Assembly: GCA_024762485.1 (NCBI GenBank)
Contig: JANTHH010000117.1
Location: 1-9,034, forward strand
Direction: 5' to 3'
Length of the DNA stretch: 9,034 bases
Source: Chromatiales bacterium
Lineage (GTDB): Bacteria > Pseudomonadota > Gammaproteobacteria > Chromatiales > Chromatiaceae
Positions 6,145 through 9,034 of this stretch are shown here, in pieces (the first letter of the stretch is position 1; the number at the start of each line of letters is the position of its first letter). The notes beneath the pieces were generated by a model. The model made no database searches. It had not been told where the DNA came from and was given only the letters and a program-made list of their open reading frames with translations. The translations under genes and the position numbers were made by a program.

Positions 6145-6393
6145 TCAGGCCTGCTTGTCCTTCTCCTTTTCCTTTTCGTCGCTGGCCTTGCCCTCGATGA
6201 TGCTCTCCTGCTTGTCCGCCTGTTCCAGCTTCTCGGTTTCGCCCTTTTCCTCGTCACCCATGGCCTTCTTGAAGCCCTTGAAGGCCGAGCCCAGGTCGCC
6301 ACCCAGGTTGCGCAGCCGCTTGGTGCCGAACAACAGCAGCACGATCGCCAGAATGATCAACAGCTGCCAGATACTGATTCCACCTAATCCCAT
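6145..6393 (-). CDS. tatA: Sec-independent translocase TatA
   Basis: Pore- or patch-forming subunit of the Tat system, recruited to TatBC on substrate binding. The 82-residue protein has a membrane helix at about 6-22 (ISIWQLLIILAIVLLLFGTK, with the polar Gln typical of TatA), the FGTKRLRNLGGDLG hinge and the amphipathic helix ending GFKKAM. A highly charged Lys/Glu tail follows, as is usual. A GGAG ribosome site is about seven bases before the ATG. It lies 86 bases after hisE with a hairpin in between. It is the first of the tatABC trio; the FGTK-GFKKAM pattern separates it from TatB. Confidence 0.97.
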   Translation of the reverse strand: MGLGGISIWQLLIILAIVLLLFGTKRLRNLGGDLGSAFKGFKKAMGDEEKGETEKLEQADKQESIIEGKASDEKEKEKDKQA

Positions 6394-6430
6394 GATCTAC
6401 TCCACGCCTCTCGGGGGCTTGTCTTTGACG

Positions 6431-6455
6431 GGTTGCCGGTCGGGGACCGGAAACC
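6431..6455 (-). other. Intercistronic hairpin between hisE and tatA
   Basis: The arms 6436-6441 (CCGGTC) and 6445-6450 (GACCGG) are perfect complements around a 3-base loop. After one mismatch on each side the outer bases 6431-6434 (GGTT) and 6452-6455 (AACC) pair as well, giving a 25-base hairpin with 10 base pairs. No T-run follows on the minus strand, so it is not a classical terminator. It may be an RNA-stability or processing element separating his from tat expression levels. Confidence 0.5.
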
Positions 6456-6479
6456 GCGGATGATAGCAGATGACGCCGC

Positions 6480-6793
6480 TCACTCGCTGCGGCGGGCCTT
6501 TTCCTCCAGACCGGACAGTCCGAAGCGCCGGTCCAGCTCGGACAATACATCCTGTGGCCCCAACCCCTGCTGTGCCAGCAGCACCAGCGAGTGGAACCAC
6601 AGGTCCGCGGTCTCGTAGACGATCTTGTCCGCGTCACCGTCCTTGGCCGCCATCACGGTCTCGGTGGCCTCCTCGCCGATCTTCTTGAGGATGGCATCCA
6701 GACCCTTGCTGTACAGCCGGGCCACATACGAACTGTCGGGGTCCGCGCCCTTGCGGCTCTCCAGCACCTCGGCCAGCTTGTCCAGGGTATCCA

Positions 6794-6794
<1 letters not shown>
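6480..6794 (-). CDS. hisE: Phosphoribosyl-ATP pyrophosphatase HisE (monofunctional)
   Basis: Second step of histidine synthesis: removes pyrophosphate from phosphoribosyl-ATP to give phosphoribosyl-AMP. The protein is 104 residues, all-alpha, and of the MazG-like NTP pyrophosphatase type. KKIGEEATETVMAAK (37-51) and YETADLWFHSLVLL (60-73) carry the metal-binding acidic residues E41, E42, E45, E61 and D64 of the EExxE...ExxD pattern. The frame stays open upstream to 7085, but that part is antisense-like nonsense over hisF. The true ATG at 6794-6792 shares one base with the hisF TAA stop (TAATG) and follows a strong GGAGGTGA ribosome site (6809-6802). The protein is not fused to HisI, unlike the E. 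coli HisIE enzyme, and no separate hisI lies next to it. Confidence 0.96.
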
Positions 6795-7552
<758 letters not shown>

Positions 7553-7562
7553 GACGATGTCC

Positions 7563-8303
7563 TCAGTGTCCGCTCAACTCATCGGCCAGTTTCTGGCCTG
7601 CGGCGAGATCGAGGGTGCCCTCGTAGATGGCGCGACCGGTGATGGCGCCGGCGATGTTGTCGGTATCCGCTTCGCAAAGGGCGCGGATGTCGTCGATATC
7701 GGTGATGCCGCCGGAGGCGATGATGGGGATGTTCACCGCGTTGGCCAGTGCCGCCGTGGCCTCCACATTGGGGCCCTGCAGCATGCCGTCACGCCCGATA
7801 TCGGTATAGATGATGGCGGACACGCCGTCGTTCTCGAAACGCCGGGCCAGGTCTGTCACGTCGATATCCGTCACCTCCGCCCAGCCGTTGATGGCCACCT
7901 TGCCCTCCTTTGCATCGAGACCGACCATGATGTGTCCGGGGAATGCCTGGCAGGCACGGGTGACGAAATCCGGATCCTTCACCGCCTGGGTGCCGATGAT
8001 GCACCAGGTCACCCCCGCATCCAGGTAGGCCCGTATCGTCGCCTCGTCACGGATGCCGCCGCCCACCTGGATGGGTACGTCAGGATAGGCCTTGGCGATG
8101 GCACGGATCACCTCGCCATTCACCGGCTCGCCGGCGAAGGCGCCGTTGAGATCCACCAGGTGCAGGCGGCGACCGCCGGCACTCACCCACTTGCCGGCCA
8201 TCTCCACCGGGTTGTCGGAGAACACGGTGTCGTCGTCCATCACACCCTGGCGCAGGCGCACGCACTGGCCGTCTTTCAGATCAATGGCAGGTATCAGCAG
8301 CAT
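7563..8303 (-). CDS. hisA: ProFAR isomerase HisA
   Basis: Fourth step of histidine synthesis: Amadori rearrangement of ProFAR to PRFAR, the substrate of HisF/HisH. The 246-residue (beta/alpha)8 barrel is related to HisF. Catalytic aspartates are D8 (LLIPAIDLKDG) and D130 (VGLDAKEGK). Other family blocks are IQVGGGIRDEATI (78-90), YTDIGRDGMLQGPN and IIASGGITDIDDI. The ATG at 8303 is preceded by only a weak AAGAGA-type ribosome site. The 85-base gap to hisH is the longest spacer inside the his part of the unit; I see no clear promoter or terminator in it. Confidence 0.98.
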   Translation of the reverse strand: MLLIPAIDLKDGQCVRLRQGVMDDDTVFSDNPVEMAGKWVSAGGRRLHLVDLNGAFAGEPVNGEVIRAIAKAYPDVPIQVGGGIRDEATIRAYLDAGVTWCIIGTQAVKDPDFVTRACQAFPGHIMVGLDAKEGKVAINGWAEVTDIDVTDLARRFENDGVSAIIYTDIGRDGMLQGPNVEATAALANAVNIPIIASGGITDIDDIRALCEADTDNIAGAITGRAIYEGTLDLAAGQKLADELSGH

Positions 8304-8388
8304 CAGGTTGTCTCTTTTTCATCGCGCAGTGGGTGCGGCGCAGCCAAAGGGCAGAAACCCCCGCAGCAGGCCTCCCACGAGGACGCAG

Positions 8389-9030
8389 TCAGATAGTCCA
8401 GTTAACGAAATTTTCAAGCAGTTGCAGCCCGGCATCGGCGCTCTTCTCCGGGTGGAACTGCACGGCGAAGAGATTGTCGCGTGCAATGGCGCAGTTGAAG
8501 CGGATGCCGTAATCAGTGGTGGCGGCCACCAGCGTCTCATCCTCAGGCACCACGTGATAGCTGTGCACGAAGTAGAAGCGGCTGCCGTCCTCGATCCCCT
8601 GCCACAATGGGTGTGCGCGGGTCTGATCGACCCGGCTCCAGCCCATGTGCGGTATCTTCAGCGGCAGGTCGCCGTCGCCCGGCATATCTGACGGGAAGCG
8701 CACCACCTCGCCGGGGAACAGCCCCAGCAGGTCGGTGCCGCCGTTCTCCTCGCTGTGACTCAGCAGCACCTGCAGGCCCATGCAGATGCCGAGGAAGGGC
8801 TTGTTGCGCGCGGCGTCGAGCACGGCCTGACGCACATGGTGCTCACCGATGGCGGCCATGCAGTCACGCGCTGCGCCCTGTCCGGGGAACACCACCCGGT
8901 CGGCGGCGGCGATCCAGTCGGCATCGTCGGTGACACGCACCTCGGCGTCCGCCGCGACGTGTTCCACCGCCTTGGAAACCGAGCGCAGGTTACCCATGCC
9001 ATAGTCGATGACAGCAATCTTCTGGGCCAC
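8389..9030 (-). CDS. hisH: Imidazole glycerol phosphate synthase glutaminase subunit HisH
   Basis: Class I glutamine amidotransferase that hydrolyses glutamine and passes ammonia to HisF. The protein is 213 residues, normal for the family. The catalytic triad is visible: nucleophile C83 in FLGICMGLQVL, and H193 and E195 in VQFHPEKS. The N-terminus IAVIDYGMGNLRSV and the VFPGQGAARDCM oxyanion-region loop are typical HisH. The apparent start is GTG (9030-9028), four bases from the window edge; an upstream start outside the window cannot be excluded, but the protein already begins where other HisH proteins do. hisB, the usual upstream neighbour, would lie outside the window. Confidence 0.97.
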   Translation of the reverse strand: MAQKIAVIDYGMGNLRSVSKAVEHVAADAEVRVTDDADWIAAADRVVFPGQGAARDCMAAIGEHHVRQAVLDAARNKPFLGICMGLQVLLSHSEENGGTDLLGLFPGEVVRFPSDMPGDGDLPLKIPHMGWSRVDQTRAHPLWQGIEDGSRFYFVHSYHVVPEDETLVAATTDYGIRFNCAIARDNLFAVQFHPEKSADAGLQLLENFVNWTI

Positions 9031-9034
9031 GGCC

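Noticed and set aside
8304..8388. Possible attenuator or small gene in the hisH-hisA spacer
   Set aside because: No convincing long stem, no histidine-codon leader peptide and no T-run; only short GC-rich complementarities.

Overview
The window looks like a compact, GC-rich gammaproteobacterial chromosome segment. Every recognisable protein is a housekeeping or core-metabolism type. Evidence for the lineage is the similarity of TatC, YciA, AcuI/YhdH and SucC/SucD to enterobacterial and pseudomonad versions, the NtrC/sigma-54 style promoter in front of amt, and a his operon running into tatABC. The his-tat junction resembles the hisI-hisE-tatABC order known from Pseudomonas and relatives. A sulfur-oxidising or related (Chromatiales-like) gammaproteobacterium is a guess only. 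I see no mobile element, CRISPR array, rRNA or tRNA.

Layout from left to right. Nearly everything is on the minus strand, so transcription runs right to left. Positions 1-587 hold the first ~195 codons of an ammonium transporter gene (amt), cut by the window edge. Positions 588-921 are non-coding. They hold an amt sigma-54 promoter (656-671), NtrC-type sites (667-683, 733-749, 764-780), and a rho-independent terminator (787-820) closing the transcription unit to the right. Positions 922-3157 are a three-gene unit sucC-sucD-orf64, with both junctions being 4-bp ATGA overlaps. A good sigma-70 promoter (3204-3232) sits over the end of the next gene. Positions 3229-4215 are an acrylyl-CoA reductase-type oxidoreductase (acuI/yhdH), divergent from a YciA-type acyl-CoA thioesterase (4281-4670, the only plus-strand gene). 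A perfect 6-bp-arm palindrome lies between them. Positions 4683-9030 are one long minus-strand unit, hisH-hisA-hisF-hisE-tatA-tatB-tatC, converging on the thioesterase.

How the genes work together. HisH/HisF form imidazole-glycerol-phosphate synthase, HisA feeds it its substrate, and HisE does the second step of histidine synthesis. HisI, the third step, is not in this window. TatABC form the twin-arginine export system. SucCD is the succinyl-CoA synthetase of the TCA cycle. AcuI and the thioesterase both act on acyl-CoA esters. Amt imports ammonium under apparent nitrogen control.

The most unusual item is TatC. After its normal six-helix core it carries about 120 extra residues: an acidic, low-complexity, probably coiled-coil linker, then a terminal ~45-residue helical segment that resembles the cytoplasmic C-terminal domain of FimV/HubP polar hub proteins. 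The rest of the window is largely ordinary.
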